A stretch of DNA of 8,336 nt from positions 1 through 8,336 of the forward strand of contig JAHFRS010000048.1 of the NCBI GenBank assembly GCA_023266155.1, in the 5' to 3' direction. The notes under the pieces were generated by a model. It made no database searches. It worked only from the letters and a program-made list of their open reading frames with translations, and had not been told where the DNA came from. The DNA comes from an archaeon (GTDB lineage: Archaea > Nanobdellota > Nanobdellia > Woesearchaeales > GW2011-AR9). A program made the position numbers and the translations under genes. Shown one piece after another: positions 1 to 6,715 of the stretch (positions are counted from its first letter, which is position 1; the number at the start of each line of letters is the position of its first letter).

Positions 1-573
1 CCGACCCAACGAACTTTCTTGAGCATGTGTACGAACATACTCAGGATTCAAAACGTACACTCGCGTTTCTCTGATGTCAGCATCAGCAAGCATTTTCATA
101 GTTTGAATGAAATTGTCATCTTGACCATATACTCGCTGAGCTAATTTTTGTTCTTCCGGGTTTAATTTTTTATATCTTTTAGTATCAACAGCAAAATAAC
201 TAAATTCTTCATCATATTTTTGTAATCTTAATGTTGTAAGATCAACCAACACGGTATCTTCTGCGTGCAGTGCTCGCGAAGTTTCATCAGGAGTAGGGCA
301 ATAATTCTGATGTTGAAGTAGTTGTTGGCAATACTGTTCAATTTTAGAATCTTGGAATAATGGATTAGAGCTTCCTCGTGTTATTGCCAGCGTAGGAGTT
401 CTGTTCTCACCTTGCAAAGAATAGACTTCACCATCAGCAGTATAGAAGTATTGACCGCGCAATTCTTTATTTTTTCGCCGCTCCTTCATCAATTGATCAA
501 CGTGAAGAATACTCTCTGGACGAAGTGATCTGTACACTTCTGCTAATGTGCCTATAACGGTTTCGATAGTCAT
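1..573 (-). CDS. Unrecognised protein, N-terminal 191 residues (3' end beyond the window)
   Basis: An uninterrupted minus-strand reading frame starts at the ATG at 573-571 and stays open for 191 codons to the left edge, so the C-terminus is missing. The start is supported by an AGAGGT Shine-Dalgarno sequence (plus-strand 578-583) 4 nt upstream and by a TATA box at 618-627, which predicts a leader of about 22 nt. The protein is hydrophilic and charged, with no signal peptide or membrane segment in the visible part. It begins MTIETVIGTLAEV, has a basic stretch (MKERRKNKELRG) near residue 30, and ends at the edge in a segment containing VYVLNPEYVR. I do not recognise the family. Cytoplasmic location is an inference. 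It is divergent from the glycosyltransferase operon, with only about 150 bp between the two start codons, so co-regulation is possible but not shown. Confidence 0.8.
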   Translation of the reverse strand, partial: MTIETVIGTLAEVYRSLRPESILHVDQLMKERRKNKELRGQYFYTADGEVYSLQGENRTPTLAITRGSSNPLFQDSKIEQYCQQLLQHQNYCPTPDETSRALHAEDTVLVDLTTLRLQKYDEEFSYFAVDTKRYKKLNPEEQKLAQRVYGQDDNFIQTMKMLADADIRETRVYVLNPEYVRTHAQESSLGR

Positions 574-617
574 GTGAACCTCTGATAGTTAGTTTTTGGA
601 GCTATGAAGAGGCACTT

Positions 618-627
618 CTTTATAAAG
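618..627 (-). promoter_or_regulatory. Archaeal TATA box for the leftward gene
   Basis: The 10-bp perfect palindrome CTTTATAAAG is an archaeal TATA box. Read on the minus strand it is preceded by GAAAC (632-628), which resembles a BRE; the plus-strand flank does not. A start site about 26-27 nt from the TATA centre falls near 596, leaving a leader of about 22 nt that contains the AGAGGT ribosome-binding site of the gene starting at 573. The spacing makes a leftward role much more likely than a rightward one. Confidence 0.55.
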
Positions 628-687
628 GTTTCTTTTTTTTGTTACTCCTTAGTACTATTTTTAATTCCGCCACCCATCCCCGTCATC

Positions 688-696
688 TTTATAAAA
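688..696 (+). promoter_or_regulatory. Archaeal TATA box for the glycosyltransferase operon
   Basis: TTTATAAAA lies 28-36 nt upstream of the ATG at 724. Placing transcription start about 26-27 nt downstream of the TATA centre gives roughly 718, so the message would have a leader of only about 5-6 nt. This arrangement favours 724 over the upstream in-frame ATG at 604 as the start of the first operon gene. The BRE position (ending CGTCATC) is not a good match, so the call rests on the TATA sequence and spacing. Confidence 0.5.
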
Positions 697-723
697 CCGC
701 TTTTCTTTCTCTCCAAAGAAGCC

Positions 724-2109
724 ATGAAACCAACCACAAATCCGGAAAGCAGCCCCATTTTTAGGCACCTGTTACACTATCAACAGTGGTATTTAACCCT
801 GCTCTTGATACTGATTTTGGCGTTTCCGCTAGGGATTAATGCCGCACATGGACAACCACTTTTTATCGGGCCGGAAAGTTATTATCATCTTCATGCTGTC
901 AGGCAATTGTCGTGGAATGAACCGTATCATGGAGCACTTTTTATTGTACAGCAACTACATCCCCTTGCGCCCGTGCTGCTTTCTCCGCTGTTAGCAGTAC
1001 TTTGTGTATGGTTATTTATCTCTATTGCCAAGAGCATTTCTCTTCGTCCCATCATAACGTTCTTGTGCGCTCTCTTTATTATCATCTCGCCAGCCGCCAT
1101 CCTCGCGTTTGATACTATCTCGGCCCAGGCCATCTGGCTGTTTTTCTTCTTAGCAGGATTGTGGCTGCTGCTGAAGAAAAAAGTGAACTTCTGGTGGTCA
1201 CTGCTACCTTTTTTCATCGGCAGTTTTATCAGCACGTTCACGAGCATCATTACCATCGTTTTTTTGACTATTTTTGTTCTTCACAGAAAACAACGGCAAC
1301 TGCTGGTACTCCCAGGCTTACTGTTCATCTTTATGCCACTCCAATATTTTGTGGGCCATCAGCCTTTCTTTCTGGGCCCCTTCACTTCAGAAACAGCTCT
1401 TTCCGCATTAATTTCCGATCTTGGCGCTGTCAGTGGCCTCAGTTTTTTCTTGGTACTGCTGGCGTTGATTGGGCTTGCGTTTACGTGGAAACAACGGCCA
1501 TTTTTTCCAGCTTATATCTTCCTGCTGCTGATTCCGGTGTATGTTTATAACATCTCCCTGCTGTTCTTTCTCACCCTACTCAACGCTTTTTTTGCGGCGT
1601 TTGGCCTGTTAAAATTACTTCATCGCCGTTGGATATTTCCGAGTGTCAAAATATGTGCCATCTTTCTCTTATTCTTAGGGCTGTTATTTTCCACGCTGAG
1701 CTATTTACAGAGAATGCCAACGATGGGCCCCGCTGCCGCAACGAGTGAAGTCTTAAGCTGGATAGGAAAAAACACTCCCGCCGACGCCCTCATTTTATCT
1801 TCGCCAGAAAATAGCGAGTACATCCGTTATTTTGCCCACCGAGAACCATTCTCTTCTGTCCATGATCCCCATGACAACAGCAGACGAAATATTACCGCCG
1901 AGATCTTTTCCTCGACGTACATTACGGGCCTCTTCCCGCTGCTGGAACAATATCACCTTGCTGTCATCTATATCACCCCGGCCATGCGAGCGTCCCTGCC
2001 AGCAGATCAGGGTTTCCTGTTTCTGCTGAAAAACGAAAGGTTTAAATTGCGCTATTCCACACAAGGCTATGAGGTGTGGATGTTCAGCGAACAGGAGCTA
2101 TCACCATGA
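724..2109 (+). CDS. STT3-like GT-C fold membrane protein (probable glycosyltransferase)
   Basis: This 461-residue polytopic membrane protein has roughly ten or more hydrophobic helices (about residues 22-330) and a C-terminal soluble domain (about 333-461). After the first helix it reads GPESYYHLHAVRQ (49-61), which resembles the first outer loop of STT3/AglB oligosaccharyltransferases, where an Asp precedes YYHLR; here the acidic residue is Glu51. The C-terminal domain opens with SWIGKNTPADALIL, the usual lead-in to the STT3 WWDYG motif, but SSPENSEY (359-366) stands in its place. It is therefore probably a divergent GT-C enzyme using a lipid-linked sugar, not a standard oligosaccharyltransferase. 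An upstream in-frame ATG at 604 would add 40 residues. I reject it because a TATA box (688-696) lies between the two ATGs and the added residues look like translated promoter DNA. Its stop overlaps the next gene's start by 4 bp (ATGA). Catalytic activity is uncertain. Confidence 0.7.
   Translation: MKPTTNPESSPIFRHLLHYQQWYLTLLLILILAFPLGINAAHGQPLFIGPESYYHLHAVRQLSWNEPYHGALFIVQQLHPLAPVLLSPLLAVLCVWLFISIAKSISLRPIITFLCALFIIISPAAILAFDTISAQAIWLFFFLAGLWLLLKKKVNFWWSLLPFFIGSFISTFTSIITIVFLTIFVLHRKQRQLLVLPGLLFIFMPLQYFVGHQPFFLGPFTSETALSALISDLGAVSGLSFFLVLLALIGLAFTWKQRPFFPAYIFLLLIPVYVYNISLLFFLTLLNAFFAAFGLLKLLHRRWIFPSVKICAIFLLFLGLLFSTLSYLQRMPTMGPAAATSEVLSWIGKNTPADALILSSPENSEYIRYFAHREPFSSVHDPHDNSRRNITAEIFSSTYITGLFPLLEQYHLAVIYITPAMRASLPADQGFLFLLKNERFKLRYSTQGYEVWMFSEQELSP
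2093..2097 (+). promoter_or_regulatory. Shine-Dalgarno site fixing the GT2 start
   Basis: AGGAG lies 8 nt before the ATG at 2106, inside the end of the upstream gene. It fixes the GT2 start at 2106 and argues against the in-frame ATG at 2076, which has no comparable site. With the ATGA overlap at 2106-2109 it indicates translational coupling. Confidence 0.75.
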
Positions 2110-3389
2110 ATCTCATTGCGAACATCATCATCTGGATTGCCTATTTAGTGTCGTTATATTTTTCAATTTTTCTGCTGCTCATTTTTATGGACAAAAAAGC
2201 GCTGCTCAAGAGCGAAGAAACGGAAAGCAAGCCGAGCCTTCTGCCACAATATCCTTTGATTTCCATTCTGGTTCCCGCGTATAATGAGGAAAATACCATC
2301 ATCGAAACCTTACATTCCATCAATCATCTTGATTATCCTCAAGAGAAAATGCAAGTTATCATCATTAATGATGGATCCCGAGACCACACGAAACAAAAAG
2401 TAGAACTCTACCTCAGCGATAAGCCTCATTTCACGCTCTTGTCCCAGCCTAACCGGGGCAAAGCTGCTGCCTTAAACCGCGCCCTGAAACTCGCAAAGGG
2501 AGAATTCTTTGCCTGTCTTGATGCTGATTCTTTTGTGGAACCGGCCACCCTGCAAAAAATGCTTTCGTTTTATTATCAACAGAATGACCCTTTGTTAGCC
2601 ATCGTCACGCCCGCCATGAAAGTCCATCAGCCAAAAAATATCCTGCAGAAGATTCAATGGTTGGAATATATCGTGATGATCTTTATTGGCCGGTTAAGCA
2701 GCCAGATTGATTCATTATACGTTGCGCCAGGCCCTTTTTCACTCTATCGCACCGCCATCATCCAAAAGCTTGGCGGGTTTGACGAACACACGCTCACGGA
2801 AGATCAGGAAATTGCCTATCGCGTGCAGCAGCAGCAGTATCGAATCAAACAATGCTTTGATGGCTATGTCTACACCACGGCTCCCGGAAAACTCCGGCCG
2901 TTCTGGCAACAGCGCCGGCGCTGGTATCTGGGCAGTATCACTTGCCTGCACCAGTATCGCTCCTTGGTGGCCAATAAAGAATATGGTGATTTTGGCATGA
3001 TGCAGCTGGTTAAAAATGCCACCGGTTTTATTTTGGCCATCACGGGATTAACTCTCGCCGGCTATCTGCTGCTGTTGCCTTTATTGACGAAAGTGAAAAA
3101 TCTGGTGCTGATTCACTTTAACATTCTGCCCTTTCTCCTGAACTTAACATTAAAAATTAACACCATTACCTTGCTATTGATCAATTTTCACAAGAGTTTT
3201 GTGCTGCTGTTTTTGCTGCTGCTGGGTTGGTTCTTTTTTTATTATGCCCATCAGAATGCCCGGGAGAAAATCACCAAAGTTGGCTGGCTACCTTTAATTC
3301 CCTATGCGTTGTATTATTATTTGCTAAAAGGCATCATTTTGCTGGTGTCCATCACCCAATTCAGCCGGAGCAAAAAAATAAAATGGTAG
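2106..3389 (+). CDS. Processive-type family 2 membrane glycosyltransferase
   Basis: This is a 427-residue inverting GT-A glycosyltransferase that uses a nucleotide sugar on the cytoplasmic face. Residues 7-28 form a membrane helix. The catalytic domain (about 50-290) begins ISILVPAYNEEN and has NDGS (88-91), NRGKAAALN (116-124), the metal-binding DAD (139-141), the TED catalytic base motif (231-233) and QRRRW (269-273). The TED plus Q/RxxRW pair marks the cellulose/hyaluronan/poly-GlcNAc synthase-like (PgaC, NodC) branch, not a simple dolichol-phosphate mannose synthase. Three or four C-terminal helices (about 298-420) would form the membrane part. Length fits PgaC-like enzymes. The start at 2106 is set by AGGAG 8 nt upstream and the ATGA overlap with the preceding gene. 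The sugar and acceptor cannot be read from the sequence; it could extend a polysaccharide or make a lipid-linked intermediate for the neighbouring GT-C enzymes. Confidence 0.88.
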   Translation: MNLIANIIIWIAYLVSLYFSIFLLLIFMDKKALLKSEETESKPSLLPQYPLISILVPAYNEENTIIETLHSINHLDYPQEKMQVIIINDGSRDHTKQKVELYLSDKPHFTLLSQPNRGKAAALNRALKLAKGEFFACLDADSFVEPATLQKMLSFYYQQNDPLLAIVTPAMKVHQPKNILQKIQWLEYIVMIFIGRLSSQIDSLYVAPGPFSLYRTAIIQKLGGFDEHTLTEDQEIAYRVQQQQYRIKQCFDGYVYTTAPGKLRPFWQQRRRWYLGSITCLHQYRSLVANKEYGDFGMMQLVKNATGFILAITGLTLAGYLLLLPLLTKVKNLVLIHFNILPFLLNLTLKINTITLLLINFHKSFVLLFLLLLGWFFFYYAHQNAREKITKVGWLPLIPYALYYYLLKGIILLVSITQFSRSKKIKW

Positions 3390-3434
3390 ATTATAGAGAG
3401 TAAATTGATACGTAAATGAAGAGGATAAATTAAG

Positions 3435-4133
3435 ATGGTAGATTTCAGAAAAATTAGCCGGGAGAAATATGTAGTCGCGGGTGTTCTGACGCTACTCATC
3501 TTCTTTCTGGGCTTGACGTTAGGAACGATCATCGATAGCTATCGCTACAATTTAGTGGAAGAGATCAACCAGGAACAGGACGTGAATTATCTCAGCCTGC
3601 AGATCCAATATGCCTACCTTAACGCTTTCAGTGACGTCAATAACTGTCCGATCCTTTCCACGGCATTAAAAACGGCGATTAAAGATCTCTCCAAGTCGCT
3701 CGAGGATGTCATCGCATCTGAGGAAAAAAAAGAGATTTCTACAAGTCGACAAAGATTCGTCCAGCGACGATATGTCATTGATAATTTACGGTACTGGCTG
3801 TTAGCCAATGAAGGCCGGCAACGTTGTCATCTTGATTTTGTCCCGATCATCTACTTTTATGCTCAGAATTGTCCCTCCTGCCCTAATCAGGGAACGATCC
3901 TCAGTTATTTTAAGAACGTCTTTGGCGAAAAGGTCTTAGTCTTTCCCATTAACATTGATCTGCGGGAAGAGGAACCGATGGTAGAGATTGTGTTATCGCA
4001 ATTTAACGTCAGCAAGCAGCCCACCATCATTGTGGACAATAAAAAATATGAGGGCGTGGTCAAGAAAGACCGGCTGCAGACGATCATTTGTGCCTCGTTG
4101 CCTGATGCGCCAGAATGTGCTTCTTCATCATGA
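3435..4133 (+). CDS. Membrane-anchored thioredoxin-fold protein with CPSC motif
   Basis: This 232-residue protein has one N-terminal membrane helix (about 12-33) after a short basic segment (RKISREK), which implies N-in/C-out topology. A helical, charged linker (about 40-130) leads to a thioredoxin-like domain (about 134-220). Its first strand reads FVPIIYFYAQNCPSCPNQG with the CxxC at 146-149, and a cis-Pro candidate lies in KQPTIIV (Pro196). Further cysteines are at 71, 131, 219 and 228. Domains like this on a single-helix anchor are familiar to me from DPANN archaea. A role as a surface thiol-disulfide oxidoreductase or folding factor is inferred. The gene follows GT2 by 45 bp, with GAGG at 3421-3424, 10 nt before the ATG. 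It overlaps the following GT39-like gene by ATGA, which suggests the two products are made together. Confidence 0.75.
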   Translation: MVDFRKISREKYVVAGVLTLLIFFLGLTLGTIIDSYRYNLVEEINQEQDVNYLSLQIQYAYLNAFSDVNNCPILSTALKTAIKDLSKSLEDVIASEEKKEISTSRQRFVQRRYVIDNLRYWLLANEGRQRCHLDFVPIIYFYAQNCPSCPNQGTILSYFKNVFGEKVLVFPINIDLREEEPMVEIVLSQFNVSKQPTIIVDNKKYEGVVKKDRLQTIICASLPDAPECASSS

Positions 4134-5701
4134 ACCAAATAGCGCTGAGAGAAAAAGCAGGAAAATCGTATTTGTTGAGCTCCTTGAAACGGTTAGTAAT
4201 GACGCAGCCATTATGGTGGATACTAAGTGTATCGCTCGTGATACGATTATTTTACCTTTTTTTAAACTATCCGCTGTGGTGGGACTCGCACATCTACATC
4301 AGTATCGGTAAATATATTTTCTCCCATGGTAAGATAGGTATCTGGGAATCATTTCGCCCGCTGATTCATCCTTTGATTCTCGGCAGTTTCTGGAAACTCC
4401 GGCTGGACCCCGTGATCATCGGAAAAATATTGGATCTTAGCTACTCCCTGATCGTCGTCTATCTGGTCTATAACATTGCCGACCGGATTTTTTCGAGGAC
4501 CATCGCCATCAGTAGTTCTATTCTATTCAGCCTTACACCTTTGTTTGTCATGTACACCGGTTTGATTCTGACAGAACCATTGGCGCTGCTGTGGGGGTTA
4601 TTAGGAATTGTTCTCATCATTAAAGTTTTATGGCCACAACCGGCAACGGCCAAAACAAAGAGAGCAACTGAGACTACTAAACCAACAATTACTAAATCAA
4701 CAACGATTAAACCAACACCAACAAAAACTTTTTTCTACCTCGGAGCGGCGGGGATCTTATTGGGCTTATCATTCCTTACCCGCTTTCCACAAGGGATTTG
4801 GTTTGGCACCATCTTCCTGATACTTTTATTTCGAGAAGAACCATGGGGTCGGAAACTCTCAGCGCTCTTCTCACTCAGCCTGGGATTCTTTCTGCCCGTT
4901 GCTCCCTTTCTGCTGTTTAATTACTTCCGTTACGGCAATGCCTTCCAACCTTTCCTGGACGGTTCTTGGATCGTGACGACGGCCACCTGGCTGTACGGAA
5001 CAGGATGGAGCTATTACTTTAGCGCTTTTTTTCTGAGTAACCCCGTCTATCTGCTATCATTGGTGTATCTTTATTTCTTTTTTCGGGAACGGCATTGGAA
5101 AAATCAGGCGCAACTGCTCGTCGTTCTCATTCCTTTTTTTTCTCTGCTTTATTTTCTGTACGTTCCCAGAAAAGAAACTCGTTATCTGGTGACGTCGCTG
5201 CCTTTTTTAGCCATGCTAGCCGCCTTTGCCGCTTTGGGAGTTTACCACCAATTGAAAATGGTTTCGCGATCCACCACTGCCAGGAAACCGATCGTAAAAC
5301 CTCGAGCTTTCCTCATCCTGTGCCTGATTCTATTCCTGGTGCCGATTCCCATCGGGCTTTATTTCAACCACCCGCCGACATTTGAACAGGAATTACGGCA
5401 GGTGATTAAAGAATACCACATCAACGGAACTATTTTGGCTTCTGATCCTTCTTTTGTTTCTTTCCTGGACGACCACATCATCACGTTGGATGGTATGGAA
5501 TTTGCTCCCGCCATTTACCAGCGTCAACGGGGAAAGTATCAGCTGTTATTTATGAACGAATGCAGCCTCATCTGCGCCCAGCATGATCAGAAATGCCGGG
5601 AAGAAAAAAAACAGTTGATGGTGGCAATTCAGGCTGAAAACAGGGAAATATTTAAGAAGGAGGAACAAGGTTGTACCTATCTGATGTACCTGCCGAAATA
5701 A
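4130..5701 (+). CDS. GT39/ArnT-like GT-C membrane glycosyltransferase
   Basis: This 523-residue polytopic protein belongs to the PMT/ArnT-like GT-C group, which transfers sugars from polyprenyl phosphate on the outer face of the membrane. Helix 1 (about 28-46) is followed by an outer loop with WWDSHIYISIGKYI, where Asp52 matches the catalytic Asp of the family. IWESFRPLIHP follows at 71-81, and LTEPLALLW (147-155) matches the conserved glutamate segment. An unusual Thr/Lys-rich loop occupies 173-200. More helices run to about 400, then an outer C-terminal domain of roughly 120 residues holds four cysteines (478, 482, 489, 515). I place the start at 4130 because its ATG overlaps the upstream TGA (ATGA); an in-frame ATG 5 codons earlier (4115) is also possible, and neither has a clear Shine-Dalgarno sequence. 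The substrate is unknown; the downstream UbiA enzyme suggests a polyprenyl-phosphate pentose donor. Confidence 0.78.
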   Translation: MNQIALREKAGKSYLLSSLKRLVMTQPLWWILSVSLVIRLFYLFLNYPLWWDSHIYISIGKYIFSHGKIGIWESFRPLIHPLILGSFWKLRLDPVIIGKILDLSYSLIVVYLVYNIADRIFSRTIAISSSILFSLTPLFVMYTGLILTEPLALLWGLLGIVLIIKVLWPQPATAKTKRATETTKPTITKSTTIKPTPTKTFFYLGAAGILLGLSFLTRFPQGIWFGTIFLILLFREEPWGRKLSALFSLSLGFFLPVAPFLLFNYFRYGNAFQPFLDGSWIVTTATWLYGTGWSYYFSAFFLSNPVYLLSLVYLYFFFRERHWKNQAQLLVVLIPFFSLLYFLYVPRKETRYLVTSLPFLAMLAAFAALGVYHQLKMVSRSTTARKPIVKPRAFLILCLILFLVPIPIGLYFNHPPTFEQELRQVIKEYHINGTILASDPSFVSFLDDHIITLDGMEFAPAIYQRQRGKYQLLFMNECSLICAQHDQKCREEKKQLMVAIQAENREIFKKEEQGCTYLMYLPK

Positions 5702-5730
5702 AAGGTCAGGGGTAGAGAGTTCCCATCAAA

Positions 5731-6582
5731 ATGGCTTCCCACCTATTCCAACTCATCCGCGCCCATCAGTGGTATAAGAATATCGTCGTCTTTCTGGCCA
5801 TCTTTTTCTCCGGCAACCTGTTAGAAGGTTCTGAGCTATATCGGGTCTTCTGGGCGCTGGGAGCATTTTGTTTCATTTCATCCGCGAATTACATTATCAA
5901 TGACCTTGTAGACATAGCTCAGGATAAGCTCCATCCAGAAAAGAAGTTTCGCCCTCTGGCGGCAGGGAAAGTACAAAAATTGCCCGCATTTTTACTGGCG
6001 TGCGTCTTGTTGATCATCGGCTTGTTGATGGCGTATGTGTTAGGAAAACCATTCTTCTATGCTGCTTTTGCCTTATTCCTGCTGACGCAAATGTATTCTT
6101 TTTTTCTTAAAAACCTGGTCTTTGCGGACATTCTGACCATTGGAGTTTTGTTTGTGTTGCGGGCCATGGCCGGAGCGTTAGCCATCAATGTGAAAATTTC
6201 TCCCTGGCTGATCCTCTGTCCTTTTTTCCTGTCCCTCTTTTTATCGGTGGGAAAACGCCATGCTGAAGTGCATCAGTTAAAAGATAAAGCCTGGTATGCC
6301 CGCACCGTTCTCCGTGAATATGACCACGATTTAACCACTTCTTTGATGACCATTTCCACCACACTCCTCGTCATTTCCTATGCCTTGTATTCCTTTCTTA
6401 GCGAACATCCCAACTTGATTTATACTCTGCCGTTAGCCTTGTTTGTGATTTTCCGTTTTTATTACCTGATCAATTCGGGCTCGGTCATTGCCCGGCAGGC
6501 GGAGAAGATGGTCGTGGACATCCAGATGCTGATTGGCGTGTTGTTGTGGGCAATTGTCTCGGCGGTGATTATTTATGGGTAG
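5731..6582 (+). CDS. UbiA-family prenyltransferase, DPPR synthase-like
   Basis: This 283-residue integral membrane enzyme has about eight or nine helices. Residues 8-17 (LIRAHQWYKN) and the first active-site motif NDLVDIAQD (57-65, Asp58, Asp61 and Asp65) are typical of UbiA. The next segment, HPEKKFRPLAAG (68-79), together with YSFFLKN (122-128), LRAMAGALAI (143-152) and GKRHAEV (174-180), matches the branch that contains mycobacterial 5-phosphoribosyl-1-pyrophosphate:decaprenyl-phosphate phosphoribosyltransferase (Rv3806c), not the quinone, heme or geranylgeranylglyceryl-phosphate branches. Expected reaction: polyprenyl phosphate plus PRPP to polyprenyl-phosphoryl phosphoribose plus pyrophosphate. 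The archaeal lipid carrier would presumably be dolichol-type. The start fits the family N-terminus; the ribosome-binding site is poor. It follows the GT39-like gene by 29 bp and is the last gene of the operon. The phosphatase and epimerase genes of the mycobacterial pathway are not next to it. Confidence 0.85.
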   Translation: MASHLFQLIRAHQWYKNIVVFLAIFFSGNLLEGSELYRVFWALGAFCFISSANYIINDLVDIAQDKLHPEKKFRPLAAGKVQKLPAFLLACVLLIIGLLMAYVLGKPFFYAAFALFLLTQMYSFFLKNLVFADILTIGVLFVLRAMAGALAINVKISPWLILCPFFLSLFLSVGKRHAEVHQLKDKAWYARTVLREYDHDLTTSLMTISTTLLVISYALYSFLSEHPNLIYTLPLALFVIFRFYYLINSGSVIARQAEKMVVDIQMLIGVLLWAIVSAVIIYG

Positions 6583-6587
6583 GAGTT

Positions 6588-6680
6588 ATGAGTAGAGGAA
6601 GGGAATTCTACCGCACCTCATTTTTGCAGAGGAGAAAACGGACCAAATTGTTCCGGGCGGATTTCACTTTACCCACTTAA
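6588..6680 (+). CDS. Doubtful 30-residue basic small ORF
   Basis: An ATG at 6588 opens 30 codons ending in TAA. The peptide starts MSRGREFYRTS and is rich in Arg and Lys. AGGAG lies directly upstream (6581-6585) and overlaps the UbiA stop, but its spacing of 2 nt is shorter than usual. It could be a translated tail gene of the operon, the relic of a longer gene, or chance. I see no similarity to a known family. Confidence 0.2.
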   Translation: MSRGREFYRTSFLQRRKRTKLFRADFTLPT

Positions 6681-6693
6681 CATCCATTTTGAG

Positions 6694-6715
6694 GTTAGCA
6701 TCTTGTTAGCATCTT
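6694..6715. repeat. Perfect tandem repeat, 2 x 11 bp
   Basis: GTTAGCATCTT occurs twice with no gap (6694-6704 and 6705-6715). It lies in the intergenic region between the convergent UbiA gene and the 141-residue protein gene, 15 bp beyond the latter's stop. The likely origin is slippage, and no function is visible. The rest of 6583-6729 holds the small ORF at 6588, a T5 run at 6621-6625 and an imperfect 17-bp palindrome at 6639-6655. Confidence 0.9.

Noticed and set aside
2076..2105. Upstream in-frame ATG for the GT2 gene
   Set aside because: It lacks a Shine-Dalgarno site, while the ATG at 2106 has AGGAG 8 nt away and the ATGA overlap.
2826..2837. CAG trinucleotide run encoding four Gln in the GT2 gene
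   Set aside because: It is too short to be meaningful as a repeat and lies within the conserved catalytic domain after the TED motif.
2739..2951. Minus-strand ORF of 70 codons inside the GT2 gene, and similar overlapping frames at 927-1256, 1161-1550, 1795-2064, 4468-4653, 4608-4820, 5095-5385, 7629-7883, 7749-8054 and 8018-8281
   Set aside because: All lie inside genes with strong family motifs and have no start signals or protein features of their own.
4115..4129. Upstream in-frame ATG for the GT39-like gene
   Set aside because: Neither start has a clear ribosome-binding site. The ATGA overlap at 4130 matches the other coupled junction, so 4130 is preferred, though not proved.
6639..6655. 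Imperfect 17-bp palindrome as a terminator or operator
   Set aside because: It has one mismatch and no T tail, and nothing links it to a promoter; chance is likely.
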